64,000 bases of DNA from Anaerolineales bacterium (GCA_020850595.1 JADZEK010000105.1:22025-86024); one strand, 5' to 3'. Positions 51,145 to 59,991 are shown, counted from the first letter of the stretch. Numbers and translations: made by a program. Notes: generated by a model not told the origin, from the letters alone.

Positions 51145-53293
51145 AAGGCAGGCCATAGACGCGCACGACGCCGGCGCTGCTGCCGGCGGCCAGGTACCGG
51201 CCGTCGGCGCTGAAGGCGATGTCGGTGACGCTGCCAGCGGTAACAGTAAAGCGCCGTAGTTCATTCCCCGTGGCTGGGTCCCACAAGCGCACCGTGCCGT
51301 CGGCGCCGCCTGAGGCGAGGAGATTAGTGTTTGGGCTGAACGCTAGGTTAGTAATACCGACGGATCCGCCATCACCGCCGAAGAACTTGTGACCTGACAA
51401 TTCCGCTACCAGCAAACCTGTTACTGCATCCCAAATCACGATGTCCGCATTGCCGGAGTTGGCCGCCAGCCAAAGGCCGTCGACGCTGGCGACTAGAGTG
51501 TAATTGTCGTCAATCCAGAATTCTGCCGGGGTTGTCAGTGTAACCGGGGCTGTCTGGTCAAATGGCCAAAGTACAGTATCCGGCCCATCGCCGGCGGGGG
51601 TATAGACCACGCCTAACCACCGGCCGCCGCCCTCCAAAATCTCTCCAAGGCGCTTGTCGAACACATGAAGCAAGGTGCCACGCTGGAGATCGCGCACGAC
51701 GATAGCGTTGTTGTTGCCACACCCCCCGGTAAACGTGCCGCTGGTTTGGCTGACCCGCACTGGAAAGTAGTCGACATTGGGGCACGGTATGGCGTATAAA
51801 GCCTGACCAGAAGCCGGATTGGTCACGTGCACTTCGCCGACCCGGTAGCTCGCTACCAGCAGCCCATCAGCTGGCGAGTAATCGAGCGCCACCACACTGC
51901 CTAGCGAATCGTCCTGATAGTAGTCTACGCCATCAAAGTGGCTGGCAAGCGGGGCCGGGCGATGGAACAAGGGCGTTTCGTCTATAGCCCACGACCACAG
52001 CGCACCAGTGCTATCCCCGGCCAAAACGGTCGGGTGTCCATCCTTGTCGGTCGGGCCAAAGCTCAGGGCGGCAAATGCTGGCGAATAAGGGAGTGTGCTC
52101 AAATCATTCGGAGCAGCGATATTGACTACCAGCACCACAGCCCCAGAATCGGCCCAGGCCACCTGACTGCCATCGGGGCTAAAGGCCAAGCGCCGCATCG
52201 AACTGCCAGTGGGCAGCGTGAACAAGACCTGCGGGGCACTCGTATCCCAAATGAGAAGTTGCTGGCGCCCATCGTCCCCGGGTGCTGGCAGTGAAAAGAT
52301 CGCCGAACGACCATTGGGTCCTGGCAGAAAACCGTCCTCTGGCGACTCACCTGGCATCGCGACCCACTCGCCCGTTGCCAACCTCAATGCCTGCAAGCCG
52401 GTTTCCGTCATAACCAGCAACGCTGAGCCGTCGGCGCTGTAGGCAACCGAACTCCCACCGTCATACGTTTGCAGCAAGGAACCAGTGTTGGCGTCCAGCA
52501 GGAGGGTAACCAGGTAGTTGGACAGGGCCAGTGTGCGTCCATCGGGGCTGAATGCCATGTCGGCCCACCACCCGTAATCAGTGCGCGTAAACAGGGACTC
52601 GCCAGTAGTGGCATTCACCATTTCTAGGACGTAGTTGGGATCGCCGCCGCCCGGATAGTCAACGCCAAGCAAGGCCAACCAGGATCCGCCCGGACTGACC
52701 AGTATCTTGCGAATTCCCGCGGGCGCTGCTTCCTGCTCGCGAATAACTGTCCCTGTAGCCACGTCCAGCCAGCGGATCGTGTCCTCAGCGACTACGATCA
52801 GTTGGCCATTCGCCGCACTGAAGGCCACATGGTTGGCAGGTAGCACATAATGCGCTACTAGAGCCAAAGTGCCCGTTGAGTAGAGGTCAACTCCGTCTAT
52901 CGCGGCAACAGCCAGCAGGCGACCGTCCGGCGACCACGCAACGTCCACAGGTCGTCCGTTGCCAAAACTTGCCACTTCCTCAATTTGCCCAGCGTTATCA
53001 GGCGAGAGCGCTAGCGGGCCAGCCGTGGGCGGGGTGTAGATGGGCGGCGTCCAGGGCGGCAGGGTGGGCGTGGGCGAGTTGGTCGGGCGGACGGTGGCCG
53101 AAGGGCGCGGCAACAGCGCGGGCGGCCGGTCAGTCTCGGTTGGCGGCAGCGGCGTGGCCGTGGCGCTCGGCAGCGCCGTATGCGTGGCTGTCGGGAGGAA
53201 GGTGTACGTCGAAGTAGCCGCTTGCGGCGGCGCGGCGCAGGCGGCCAGCACCACCACCAACCCCAGCAGAAGCACAACACGCCAGTGTTTCAT
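51137..53293 (-). CDS. WD40-type beta-propeller lipoprotein
   Basis: The 718-residue product has a lipoprotein signal ending VLAAC (Cys19), a Thr/Pro spacer to about residue 95, and two WD40-like propellers built from repeats such as 'VDVAWSPDGRLLAVAAIDGVDLYS', 'DMAFSPDGRTLALSN', 'RRLAFSPDGSQVAWAD', 'NLAFSPNTNLLASGGADGTVRLWD' and 'DIAFSADGRYLAAGSSAGVVRVYG'. It is probably a surface protein-binding scaffold. GGAGGGTGT directly precedes ATG 53293. The base composition of its middle part is lower in GC than its neighbours, which may reflect transfer or relaxed selection. It stops 82 nt upstream of rfbD. Confidence 0.88.
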   Translation of the reverse strand: MKHWRVVLLLGLVVVLAACAAPPQAATSTYTFLPTATHTALPSATATPLPPTETDRPPALLPRPSATVRPTNSPTPTLPPWTPPIYTPPTAGPLALSPDNAGQIEEVASFGNGRPVDVAWSPDGRLLAVAAIDGVDLYSTGTLALVAHYVLPANHVAFSAANGQLIVVAEDTIRWLDVATGTVIREQEAAPAGIRKILVSPGGSWLALLGVDYPGGGDPNYVLEMVNATTGESLFTRTDYGWWADMAFSPDGRTLALSNYLVTLLLDANTGSLLQTYDGGSSVAYSADGSALLVMTETGLQALRLATGEWVAMPGESPEDGFLPGPNGRSAIFSLPAPGDDGRQQLLIWDTSAPQVLFTLPTGSSMRRLAFSPDGSQVAWADSGAVVLVVNIAAPNDLSTLPYSPAFAALSFGPTDKDGHPTVLAGDSTGALWSWAIDETPLFHRPAPLASHFDGVDYYQDDSLGSVVALDYSPADGLLVASYRVGEVHVTNPASGQALYAIPCPNVDYFPVRVSQTSGTFTGGCGNNNAIVVRDLQRGTLLHVFDKRLGEILEGGGRWLGVVYTPAGDGPDTVLWPFDQTAPVTLTTPAEFWIDDNYTLVASVDGLWLAANSGNADIVIWDAVTGLLVAELSGHKFFGGDGGSVGITNLAFSPNTNLLASGGADGTVRLWDPATGNELRRFTVTAGSVTDIAFSADGRYLAAGSSAGVVRVYGLPSP

Positions 53294-53367
53294 ACACCCT
53301 CCGTGAGCGAAGCTGTTATCTACTACGCAGTGTACGGCCGCGATGTTACCAGCGTTCGCGCGGGAGA

Positions 53368-54189
53368 TTACGGTTTGGTAATAGCGCCGGCCTTGCCCGC
53401 CGGCGTGTGCGTCTCGAGTAATTCCAGCGCCTCGATCTGGCCGGCGGCGTAGAGCGTGATGGCCCGCACGCTGGCCGTGACGGCGGCGGCGCGGTAGGCG
53501 GCCAGCACGGCGGGCGGCACAAAGGCGTAGAGGCGGCGCTCCAGCGCGGCGGGGTCGGCCAGCAGGGCGGCGAAGGCAGCGGGGTCCACGCGCATGCGCT
53601 GGGTGAAGACCTCCACGGTGCGGCTGGCGGCGCCGGGGCGCAGTTGGTCGGCCACCCAGTCGCGCCAGGCGGCCAGGTGCTGGTCTTCCACAAAGGGCAG
53701 CCAGCCACGCGGCGCGGCGGCGGCCAGGGTCAGCCCGGCCAGCGGCGTCAGGCGGGCCAGGTCGGCGGCGTCCCAGGCGGCGCGCAGAATGTTGTGCAGG
53801 TACAGCCGCTCGCGGAAGTCCGCGCCCCAGGCGGCGTCTGGCCCGAAGTAGGGGGTGAAGACGCGGGCGATCCACAGTTCGTCGAAGATCAGGTGCGCCC
53901 AATAGCCCGCCAGGAAAGCGGCCTGCGGCGCGGGCAGCGCGGTGGGCTGGGCCAGCGCCGGGTGGGCCGCCAGCAGCCGCAGCACGGCGGGCGGGCCGGG
54001 GTCTAGCGGCACGGGGAAGAAGTGCGTGGCCTCGCGCGTCTGGCCGGAGATGGTCTGCACATCTGGCGCGATGGTGCCGAGCAGGAAGGCGGGCAGCTTG
54101 GCGGTGAGGGCGGCGGCCAGGTCGGGGGCGAGGGCCGGATGAGCGAACAGCTCCGGCACGGTGGCGAGGTGGGTGAAGGGCGTGGGCAT
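53368..54189 (-). CDS. Zinc-dependent phospholipase C-like protein
   Basis: The 273-residue protein has FTHLATVPEL near the N-terminus, then LLGTIAPDVQ, REATHFF and 'AFLAGYWAHLIFDELW', the spaced His/Asp residues of the Zn-dependent phospholipase C family. The rest is helical. No signal peptide is seen, so it is probably cytoplasmic, and its substrate is unproven. ATG 54189 is preferred to an in-frame upstream start at 54258, which overlaps the divergent promoter. A minus-strand TATACT at 54233-54228 would give a leader of about 30 nt. Confidence 0.78.
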   Translation of the reverse strand: MPTPFTHLATVPELFAHPALAPDLAAALTAKLPAFLLGTIAPDVQTISGQTREATHFFPVPLDPGPPAVLRLLAAHPALAQPTALPAPQAAFLAGYWAHLIFDELWIARVFTPYFGPDAAWGADFRERLYLHNILRAAWDAADLARLTPLAGLTLAAAAPRGWLPFVEDQHLAAWRDWVADQLRPGAASRTVEVFTQRMRVDPAAFAALLADPAALERRLYAFVPPAVLAAYRAAAVTASVRAITLYAAGQIEALELLETHTPAGKAGAITKP

Positions 54190-54227
54190 CGCGGCGGTCG
54201 GTGGGCGTGGAGTGGGCAGGCCTGTCC

Positions 54228-54235
54228 AGTATAAT
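54228..54235. promoter_or_regulatory. Overlapping divergent -10 boxes
   Basis: On the plus strand TATAAT (54230-54235) serves the NfeD gene, and on the minus strand TATACT (54233-54228) serves the phospholipase-like gene; they share four base pairs. The plus-strand box ends 9 nt before the ATG at 54245. Confidence 0.5.
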
Positions 54236-54244
54236 TCAGGTGCG

Positions 54245-55576
54245 ATGCCCAGGCTCACCCCCTTCCGGCGGATACGACTCGGTCAATGGCTGGCCGCCCT
54301 GGCGGCGCTGCTGCTGGCGCTGGCCGGCTGGCGCGGGGCGGGCGCGCAGGCGAGCGGCGTGCTGGTGCTGAGTATCGAGGGGCCGCTGACCTCCGTCCAC
54401 GATCTCTACCTGGAGCGCACGCTGGCCCAGGCCGAGCGCGAGAACGACCAACTCGTCATCCTGCAACTGAACACACCCGGCGGCCAGCTCGACCTGATGG
54501 ACAAGCTGATCGCCCGCATCCGCGCCAGCCGCGTGCCGGTGGTGGTGTTCGTCAGCCCGCGCGGGGCCACGGCGGGCAGCGCGGGCACGCTCATCACGCT
54601 GGCGGGGCACGCCGCCGCCATGGGGCCAGAGACCGTCATCGGCGCGGCCAGCCCGGTGGGCGGCCAGGGCGAAGACCTGGGCGAGACGCTTTCGGCCAAG
54701 ATCAGAGAAGACATGCAGGCCCACGTGCGGGCGCTGACGGCCAACCGCCCGCCGGAGGCCGTGGCGCTGGCCGAGGCCATGATCGAGCACGCCGAAGCTG
54801 TGACAGCCGATGAAGCCTACGCGGTGGGGCTGGTGGATTACCTGGCCGCCGACCTACCCGACCTGCTGCGCCAGCTCGACGGCGTGACGCTGACAACGCT
54901 GGACGGCACGCCGCACAGGCTGGCGACGACGGGCGCGGCTTACCGCAGCGCCGGGCAAAGCGTCATTGAGCAACTGCTGAACATTCTGACCAACCCGAAT
55001 GTGGTCTTCCTGCTGCTCTCGCTGGGGCCGCTGCTGATCTTGAACGAGCTTTCCAGCCCAGGCGGGTGGGTGGCGGGGTTCCTGGGGGCGGTGTGCCTGC
55101 TGCTGGCTTTTTATGGGCTGGGCGTGCTGCCAGTCAACTGGTTCGGCTTGCTGTTCATCGCGCTGGCCTTCGTGCTGCTCTACATGGAAGTGCACGCGCC
55201 CACGCACGGGGCGCTGGCGACGGCGGGCATCGGGTCGCTGATCGTGGGGGCGCTGGTGCTGTTCAACTCGCCGGGCACGCCGAGCTTCTTTCGGGTGAGC
55301 GTGCCGCTGGTGATTGGGGTGGCGATCAGCTTCTCGGCGGTGGCGCTGGCACTGCTGACCTTTGCGCTGCGGGCGCAGGCCCGGCCGGTGACCACCGGGG
55401 TCGAGGCGCTGGTGGGCCAGGAGGCGGTGGTGCGCACGCCAGACTCGGTGCACGTGGCGGGCGAGGTGTGGTCGGCGGAGCCGGCAGAGGACGAGGCGGG
55501 CGCGCTGGAGCCGGGGCAGAAGGTGATCGTGGCGGCGGTGAAGGGGCTGCGGCTGCGCGTCAAGCGCCGGTCTTAG
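54245..55576 (+). CDS. NfeD-family membrane serine protease (ClpP-like + NfeD domain)
   Basis: The 443-residue protein has an N-terminal signal or anchor, a ClpP-like serine protease domain (about 35-215) with LNTPGGQLD and the GATAGSAGT nucleophile region, about four to five membrane spans (about 250-370; 'VVFLLLSLGPLLILNELSSPG'), and a soluble C-terminal OB-like NfeD domain ('ALVGQEAVVRT...LEPGQKVIVAAVKGLRLRVKR'). This is the long NfeD form, which acts with stomatin-type proteins in membrane quality control; no stomatin gene is adjacent. ATG 54245 is chosen because the promoter lies between it and an earlier in-frame start at 54161. Confidence 0.9.
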   Translation: MPRLTPFRRIRLGQWLAALAALLLALAGWRGAGAQASGVLVLSIEGPLTSVHDLYLERTLAQAERENDQLVILQLNTPGGQLDLMDKLIARIRASRVPVVVFVSPRGATAGSAGTLITLAGHAAAMGPETVIGAASPVGGQGEDLGETLSAKIREDMQAHVRALTANRPPEAVALAEAMIEHAEAVTADEAYAVGLVDYLAADLPDLLRQLDGVTLTTLDGTPHRLATTGAAYRSAGQSVIEQLLNILTNPNVVFLLLSLGPLLILNELSSPGGWVAGFLGAVCLLLAFYGLGVLPVNWFGLLFIALAFVLLYMEVHAPTHGALATAGIGSLIVGALVLFNSPGTPSFFRVSVPLVIGVAISFSAVALALLTFALRAQARPVTTGVEALVGQEAVVRTPDSVHVAGEVWSAEPAEDEAGALEPGQKVIVAAVKGLRLRVKRRS

Positions 55577-55614
55577 CGCCGCCCCAGCGGCGGTGAAAGG
55601 GCCGCGGCTGCGCG
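55532..55614. repeat. Partial duplication of the nfeD 3' end
   Basis: 55532-55559 and 55587-55614 match at 26 of 28 bases. The first copy is coding, the second is beyond the stop codon. Confidence 0.6.
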
Positions 55615-55915
55615 CGCCGCGCAAGGGCTAGCGGCAACGGGTCTAATCTACGCCCAACGGTGGGTGCTGAACTCAGGCAGTGATCCGTTAATGGCTTTAG
55701 CGCAAGGGCGCTTTAGCGGCGAGCGGATGAGAGCCAGTGTCGGGAGCGCCTGCCGCCACAGCCAGGCGACCGAGAACAGATGTTCAAGCGGCCAACGGCC
55801 AGGGGGATGGCGAGCAAACCCGCTAATGTTCCTAGTTGCCAGTTGCGCCAGAGGCGTCTATACTCCGCACAAATCTCCCAACAGAGACTCGGCGCTTTAC
55901 GGCTAAGGAGGCGAT
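55577..55915. other. Intergenic region between the NfeD and FHA genes
   Basis: This 339-bp stretch holds the duplicated nfeD 3' sequence, a small AGCGC-AAGG-GCGCT hairpin near 55700, and the FHA-gene promoter at 55836-55864. I see no convincing gene; an 80-codon open frame there lacks a ribosome-binding site and recognisable composition. Confidence 0.6.
55836..55864 (+). promoter_or_regulatory. Promoter of the FHA gene
   Basis: TTGCCA at 55836-55841, a 17-bp spacer and TATACT at 55859-55864; the leader to ATG 55916 is about 45 nt. Confidence 0.75.
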
Positions 55916-56662
55916 ATGCAGTCTTCAGGTAGTTATCGGTTGACAGTCCGGCAGGGTCCCGTGCCAGGCAAGGTCTTCGAGCTGGCTAAAGATGTGCTGA
56001 CCCTGGGCCGCGACGTCAACAATGATCTGGTCATCAACGATTCCGAAGTCTCGCGCAATCATGCGCGGCTGACGTCGCAATCGGGCGGCTACCTGCTCGA
56101 AGACCTGGCCAGCACCAACGGCACCTTCGTGAACGGCCAGCGCCTCATCGGCCCCAAGCTGATGAACTCGGGAGACGTGGTGGGCCTAGGGGAGACGATT
56201 GTGCTGGAGTATGGCTACGTGGCCGACGCCGGCGCGACGGTGATCGCCTCCGCGCCCATACCGGCCCCGCACCCGGCCCCCGAGCCGGTGACGGCCCCGC
56301 CCGCGATGGCGATGCCCGAGCCGGCGGCCGCGCCCGAGCCGGTGATGCCCGAGCCGATGCCCGTCCCCGCGCCGATGCCCGTCCCCGCGCCGATGCCGGA
56401 GCCGGTGATGGCCCCGCCGCCGCCCGCCGCCACGCTGACCGGACCAAGCATGAGCGGCCCGAGCACCGGCGGCATGGCGACACCGCCCATGGCCGCGCCG
56501 CCGCCCGCGCCGCCGCCGCCCGCCGCGCCGCCGGCCAAGAACAATCGCAATCTGTACATCGGTATTGGCTGCGGCTGCCTGACGCTGTGCGCCTGCGCCG
56601 GTATCGGGGTCGCGGTGTACGCCAATCTGGGCGCGATCATGAGCGCCCTGGGCATGCAGTAA
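55916..56662 (+). CDS. FHA-domain protein with Pro-rich linker and C-terminal membrane span
   Basis: The 248-residue protein has a complete FHA domain at about residues 8-98: LGRDVNND (Gly31, Arg32), SRNHA (Ser46, Arg47, His49) and STNGTFVNG, the phosphothreonine-binding residues. A 110-residue linker of Pro, Ala and Met follows, with 'PEPMPVPAPMPVPAPMPEP' repeats. The C-terminus has a membrane span (about 213-240) rich in Cys and Gly (GCGCLTLCACAGIG). The FHA domain would face the cytoplasm if the protein is tail-anchored. TAAGGAGG lies 6 nt before the ATG. No Ser/Thr kinase is in the window. Confidence 0.92.
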   Translation: MQSSGSYRLTVRQGPVPGKVFELAKDVLTLGRDVNNDLVINDSEVSRNHARLTSQSGGYLLEDLASTNGTFVNGQRLIGPKLMNSGDVVGLGETIVLEYGYVADAGATVIASAPIPAPHPAPEPVTAPPAMAMPEPAAAPEPVMPEPMPVPAPMPVPAPMPEPVMAPPPPAATLTGPSMSGPSTGGMATPPMAAPPPAPPPPAAPPAKNNRNLYIGIGCGCLTLCACAGIGVAVYANLGAIMSALGMQ

Positions 56663-56690
56663 ACCGCGCCCGTTTAATCAGGTTCATCTG

Positions 56691-56722
56691 CCGGCCCTCG
56701 CCAGTCGAGGGCCGGTTTGTTA
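56691..56722 (+). terminator. Intrinsic terminator of the FHA gene
   Basis: A perfect 10-bp stem (56691-56700 with 56706-56715), a 5-nt loop CCAGT and TTTGTTAT. Confidence 0.88.
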
Positions 56723-56752
56723 TCTGGGGCGCGCGCCCCGCGGAGGTGGCCC

Positions 56753-57322
56753 ATGCCGCCCGAACCCCCCTTGCCCTACCAGCACCCGCAGAACCTGATT
56801 GGGCGCGGCGGCCCAGCCGCGGGCAGCCTGCTAAGCCTGAGCGGCTCGGCGCTGGCGATCATTGGCTTCTTGCTGCCGTGGGTGTCGTGCGCGAACAAGC
56901 CGCTAACGGGGCTGGAGCTGGCGCAGCAAACCGGCCCGGCGGGCGAGAGCCTGGGCTGGGTGTATGTGACGCCGTTCCTGGCGCTGGGGTGTTTCGGCGT
57001 GGCGCTAACGATGATCCCCCTGGCGGCGTGGCGGCGCGTGCCGGTGTGGGCCGGGGCGGCGGCGGCGGCGTTGCTCGGCCTGCTGGCGCTGGGGGCGGTC
57101 GTGCCGCTGGTGGTGATTTATCGCGGTCTGACGACGGCGGGCGACGAGATCGGGGCAGCGTTTGGCATCGGCGGCGCGCTGCTCAAGCTGGAAGACGGCT
57201 TCTGGCTGACAGCGGTGGGGCTGCTGGCGGCGCTGATGGGCGCGGGGCTGGCGCTGCTGACGAGCGTGATTGGGGCGCTGTGGCCGAGGGCGGGCAAGAA
57301 AAGAGACCGGGAAAAAGGTTAG
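56753..57322 (+). CDS. Hypothetical four-span membrane protein
   Basis: The 189-residue protein has a proline-rich cytoplasmic N-terminus and about four membrane spans: 'ALAIIGFLLPWVSCA' (a motif seen in small membrane proteins of the DUF4190/DUF4064 kind), a second around residue 75, a third around 105 and a fourth near the C-terminus, followed by a basic tail. CGGAGGTGG lies 7 nt before ATG 56753. It is downstream of the FHA terminator and may be read through. I cannot give a function. Confidence 0.72.
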   Translation: MPPEPPLPYQHPQNLIGRGGPAAGSLLSLSGSALAIIGFLLPWVSCANKPLTGLELAQQTGPAGESLGWVYVTPFLALGCFGVALTMIPLAAWRRVPVWAGAAAAALLGLLALGAVVPLVVIYRGLTTAGDEIGAAFGIGGALLKLEDGFWLTAVGLLAALMGAGLALLTSVIGALWPRAGKKRDREKG

Positions 57323-57377
57323 CCGCGTCGGCGAGAAAATCTGAGCCGGCTGATCACCGGCGGTGACCGCCGCGACC

Positions 57378-59240
57378 CTACGCCTTCACCCGCACCCGGT
57401 CCAAAATCTCCGCGGCCAGGTCGTAGCGGCCGAAGGGCGGCATGAGGTAGACGCCCTGCACCAAGCCGCGCAGCTCGGTCAAAAGCTCAACGGCCAGGGC
57501 GACACCCTCGGCGGCGGCGGCCGGGCCTTCACCGGCGGCGGCCAGGCGCGCGCGCAGCGCTTCGGGGATGACAATGCCAGGGACTTCATTGTGCAGGAAG
57601 GCGGCGTGGCGGGCGTTGAAGAGCGGCAGCACGCCCACCAGCAGCGGCAGGCGCAGCGGGCCGTACTCGGCCGTGTAGCGGGTGATGAAAGCACGGGCCA
57701 GCGCCGCGTCGTAGACCGGCTGGGTCAGGCCGAAATCGGCCCCGGCGGCGATCTTCTTGTGGAGCGTGCGCAGTTCCTTGGCCGGGTCGGCGGCGGCCAG
57801 GTTGACGGCGCAGCCCACCAGGAAGGAGGTGGGCTGGCCGATGGCGGCGCCGGCCGCGTCCAGGCCGGCGTTGAAGCGCTGCTTGATGAGCTTGATGAGG
57901 CCGGAGGGCACCACGTCGAAGTTGTCGTTGGCGGTAGGGTAATCGCCGATGGCGGCGGGGTCGCCCATGACGACGAAGACGTTGCGCACGGCCAGGGCGT
58001 GGGCGGCCAGCAGGTCGCCCTGCACACGCAGCAGGTTGCGGCCGCGCGTGGGGAAGTGCAGCACGGTTTCCAGGCCGACCTCGCGCTGGATGAGGTGGGC
58101 GGCGGCCCAGGCGCTCATGCGCATGCGGGCCATGGGCGCGTCGGCCACGTTGATGACGTCGGCCCCGGCTTCGGCCAGCAGGTGCGCGCCCGCCAACAGC
58201 TTATGCGGGTTGAAGCCGTGCGGCGGGTCCATCTCCACGCCGACGACGAAGCGCCCGGCGGCCAGCTGCTGGGCCAGGCGGGTGGGCTGGTCAGGCGCGG
58301 CAGCGTCTTCGCGGCGCTCGGCCTCGACCACCTCGGCCAGGGCGCTCGCGGCGGGCCGGGGCGCGGTATCTAGCGCGCGGCGCATGGCGGCGATATGGGC
58401 GGGCGTGGTGCCGCAGCAGCCGCCCACCAGCCCGGCCCCGGCCTCCACGAAAGCGGTGGCGTACTCGCCAAAGTATTCGGGCGTGGCGGGATACATGATG
58501 CGCCCGCCGACGTGCTCGGGCCACCCGGCGTTGGGCTTGACCAGGAAGCAAGCTCGCGGCGCGACCTGGCGCAGTGCGCGCAACAGGCGCAGCACCTGCG
58601 CCGGGCCGCCGGAGCAGTTCACGCCAATGACGTCGGCGCCCAGGCGGGCCAGCTCGCGGCCGACCTGGGCCGGGCCGTCGCCCAGGAGCGTGCGATCGTC
58701 GCGGGTGAAGGTCATGGTGGTAATGACCGGCAGGCCGCCGACGGCGCGGGCGGCCTCGGCCGCGGCCTTGACCTCGTACAAGTCGCTCATGGTCTCGATC
58801 AAGATCACGTCTACCCCGGCGGCGGCCAGCGCGCTGATCTGCTCGTGAAAGGCGGCGACAGCCTGCTCCGGCTTGACGCGGCCGAAGGGGGCCAGGCGCA
58901 CGCCCAGCGGCCCTACGTCGCCGGCGATGAGCACGGGCCGGCCAGAGCCGGCGACCACCTGGCGGGCCAGGGCGACGGCGGCGGCGTTGACCTCGGCCAC
59001 GCGCTCGCCCAGGCCGGCGGGGGCCAGCTTGTAGCGGTTGGCGCCAAAGGTGTTGGTGACGATCAGGTCGGCCCCGGCCTCAATGTAAGCGCGGTGCACG
59101 TCGGCCACCACGGCGGGCCGGGCGAGGTTGAGGGCGTCGAAACTGTGATCAAGGGCCACGCCGCGCGCGTGAAGCATGGTACCCATGGCGCCGTCAGCCA
59201 GCAGCGGGCCGTGGGCCAAGCGGTCGAGGAAGGTCGGCAT
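57378..59240 (-). CDS. Homocysteine S-methyltransferase / methylenetetrahydrofolate reductase fusion (YitJ-like)
   Basis: The 620-residue protein has two domains. Residues 1-310 form a homocysteine S-methyltransferase with the zinc-binding cysteines in GVNCSGGPA and VGGCCGTTP. Residues about 320-615 form an MTHFR barrel ('FVVGEMDPPHGFNP' type start with the Glu, ending 'LVQGVYLMPPFGRYDLA'). The fusion would make 5-methyl-THF and may transfer a methyl group to homocysteine; relatives such as B. subtilis YitJ have the same order. ATG 59240 is used; a TTG two codons upstream is less likely. No riboswitch is seen before it, unlike metH. Confidence 0.92.
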   Translation of the reverse strand: MPTFLDRLAHGPLLADGAMGTMLHARGVALDHSFDALNLARPAVVADVHRAYIEAGADLIVTNTFGANRYKLAPAGLGERVAEVNAAAVALARQVVAGSGRPVLIAGDVGPLGVRLAPFGRVKPEQAVAAFHEQISALAAAGVDVILIETMSDLYEVKAAAEAARAVGGLPVITTMTFTRDDRTLLGDGPAQVGRELARLGADVIGVNCSGGPAQVLRLLRALRQVAPRACFLVKPNAGWPEHVGGRIMYPATPEYFGEYATAFVEAGAGLVGGCCGTTPAHIAAMRRALDTAPRPAASALAEVVEAERREDAAAPDQPTRLAQQLAAGRFVVGVEMDPPHGFNPHKLLAGAHLLAEAGADVINVADAPMARMRMSAWAAAHLIQREVGLETVLHFPTRGRNLLRVQGDLLAAHALAVRNVFVVMGDPAAIGDYPTANDNFDVVPSGLIKLIKQRFNAGLDAAGAAIGQPTSFLVGCAVNLAAADPAKELRTLHKKIAAGADFGLTQPVYDAALARAFITRYTAEYGPLRLPLLVGVLPLFNARHAAFLHNEVPGIVIPEALRARLAAAGEGPAAAAEGVALAVELLTELRGLVQGVYLMPPFGRYDLAAEILDRVRVKA

Positions 59241-59259
59241 GGTCAATGTGCTTTCATGA

Positions 59260-59271
59260 ATGTCTTGACAT
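59260..59271. promoter_or_regulatory. 12-bp palindrome upstream of the MTHFR fusion gene
   Basis: ATGTCTTGACAT is a perfect dyad (five base pairs around TT) 20-31 nt before the ATG at 59240, suited to a dimeric repressor. Confidence 0.35.
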
Positions 59272-59442
59272 GTGATTGAGACCGGCTAATCCGCTCGCGC
59301 CCATGGCGAGGGCAATGGGCGGTGGACCGCTGCAGCGCCTCGATCCGACTTCACTAACGGATCAAAGCCTGCGAACAGCGCCACGGTGGGGCACGGATTG
59401 GACCGGCGCTGATATGCCTTCGTCACGGTATCACTCAAAAGC

Positions 59443-59991
59443 TCATTGCTTCTCCACCGGCGGCGCGGCGGCGGCGTAGCGCCGCACCCGCACGCGGGCC
59501 TCGCGCAGCTCGCCGGCGAGCGCCCAGCCCCAGGCGGGGCGCAGGTGGGGGCGCTGATGCGGGGTGAGCACCCACAGCGCCGGGGCCAGGCGACTGAGCT
59601 GATAGGCCAGCCGGGGCAGGCGCGACGGCGCCAGCAGATGCAAGGCATAACTGCACACAATGAGCGAATAGGCGCGGCCGTCGAGCGCGCCTGCGGCGAT
59701 GGCCTCAAAGGTGAAGGTCTCGGCCGGGCGGCCGGTGCGCTCGGCGTAGGCGGCGGCGGTGTAGGGGTCAATGCCCGCCACCTGGGCCGCGCCGGCCGCG
59801 CGCAGGGCGAGCGTGGCCTCGCCGGAGCCGCAGGCCAGGTCGAGCACGCAGGTCAGGTCGGGCGCCCAGGCGGCGACGGCGGCGCGCAAAGCCCGGCGCA
59901 CCGCCAGTTCATGCGGGTTGCGGTAGGCGGCGCCGAACTGCTGGTAGTAGCCGGCGACGCCATGCTGTTCGTACTCGCGACGGATGGACAC
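59443..59991 (-). CDS. Class I SAM-dependent methyltransferase
   Basis: A 182-residue protein with motif I CVLDLACGSGEATLAL (about residues 47-62), the acidic GIDPYTAAA, and the post-motif LIVCSYALHLLA. It is short, ending after the Rossmann fold. It starts 14 nt after the metH stop, so it is cotranscribed and presumably also under the SAM-I riboswitch. The 196-bp gap to the next gene holds no clear terminator. Substrate unknown. Confidence 0.87.
   Translation of the reverse strand: MSIRREYEQHGVAGYYQQFGAAYRNPHELAVRRALRAAVAAWAPDLTCVLDLACGSGEATLALRAAGAAQVAGIDPYTAAAYAERTGRPAETFTFEAIAAGALDGRAYSLIVCSYALHLLAPSRLPRLAYQLSRLAPALWVLTPHQRPHLRPAWGWALAGELREARVRVRRYAAAAPPVEKQ

Noticed and set aside
55664-55906. 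80-codon open frame in the nfeD-FHA gap
   Set aside because: No ribosome-binding site, overlaps the clear promoter of the FHA gene, and no recognisable protein pattern.
59241-59442. Possible second SAM riboswitch before the MTHFR fusion gene
   Set aside because: I looked for the SAM-I core (GGCAACC, GGTGCCA, paired GATGAG) on the minus strand and did not find it.
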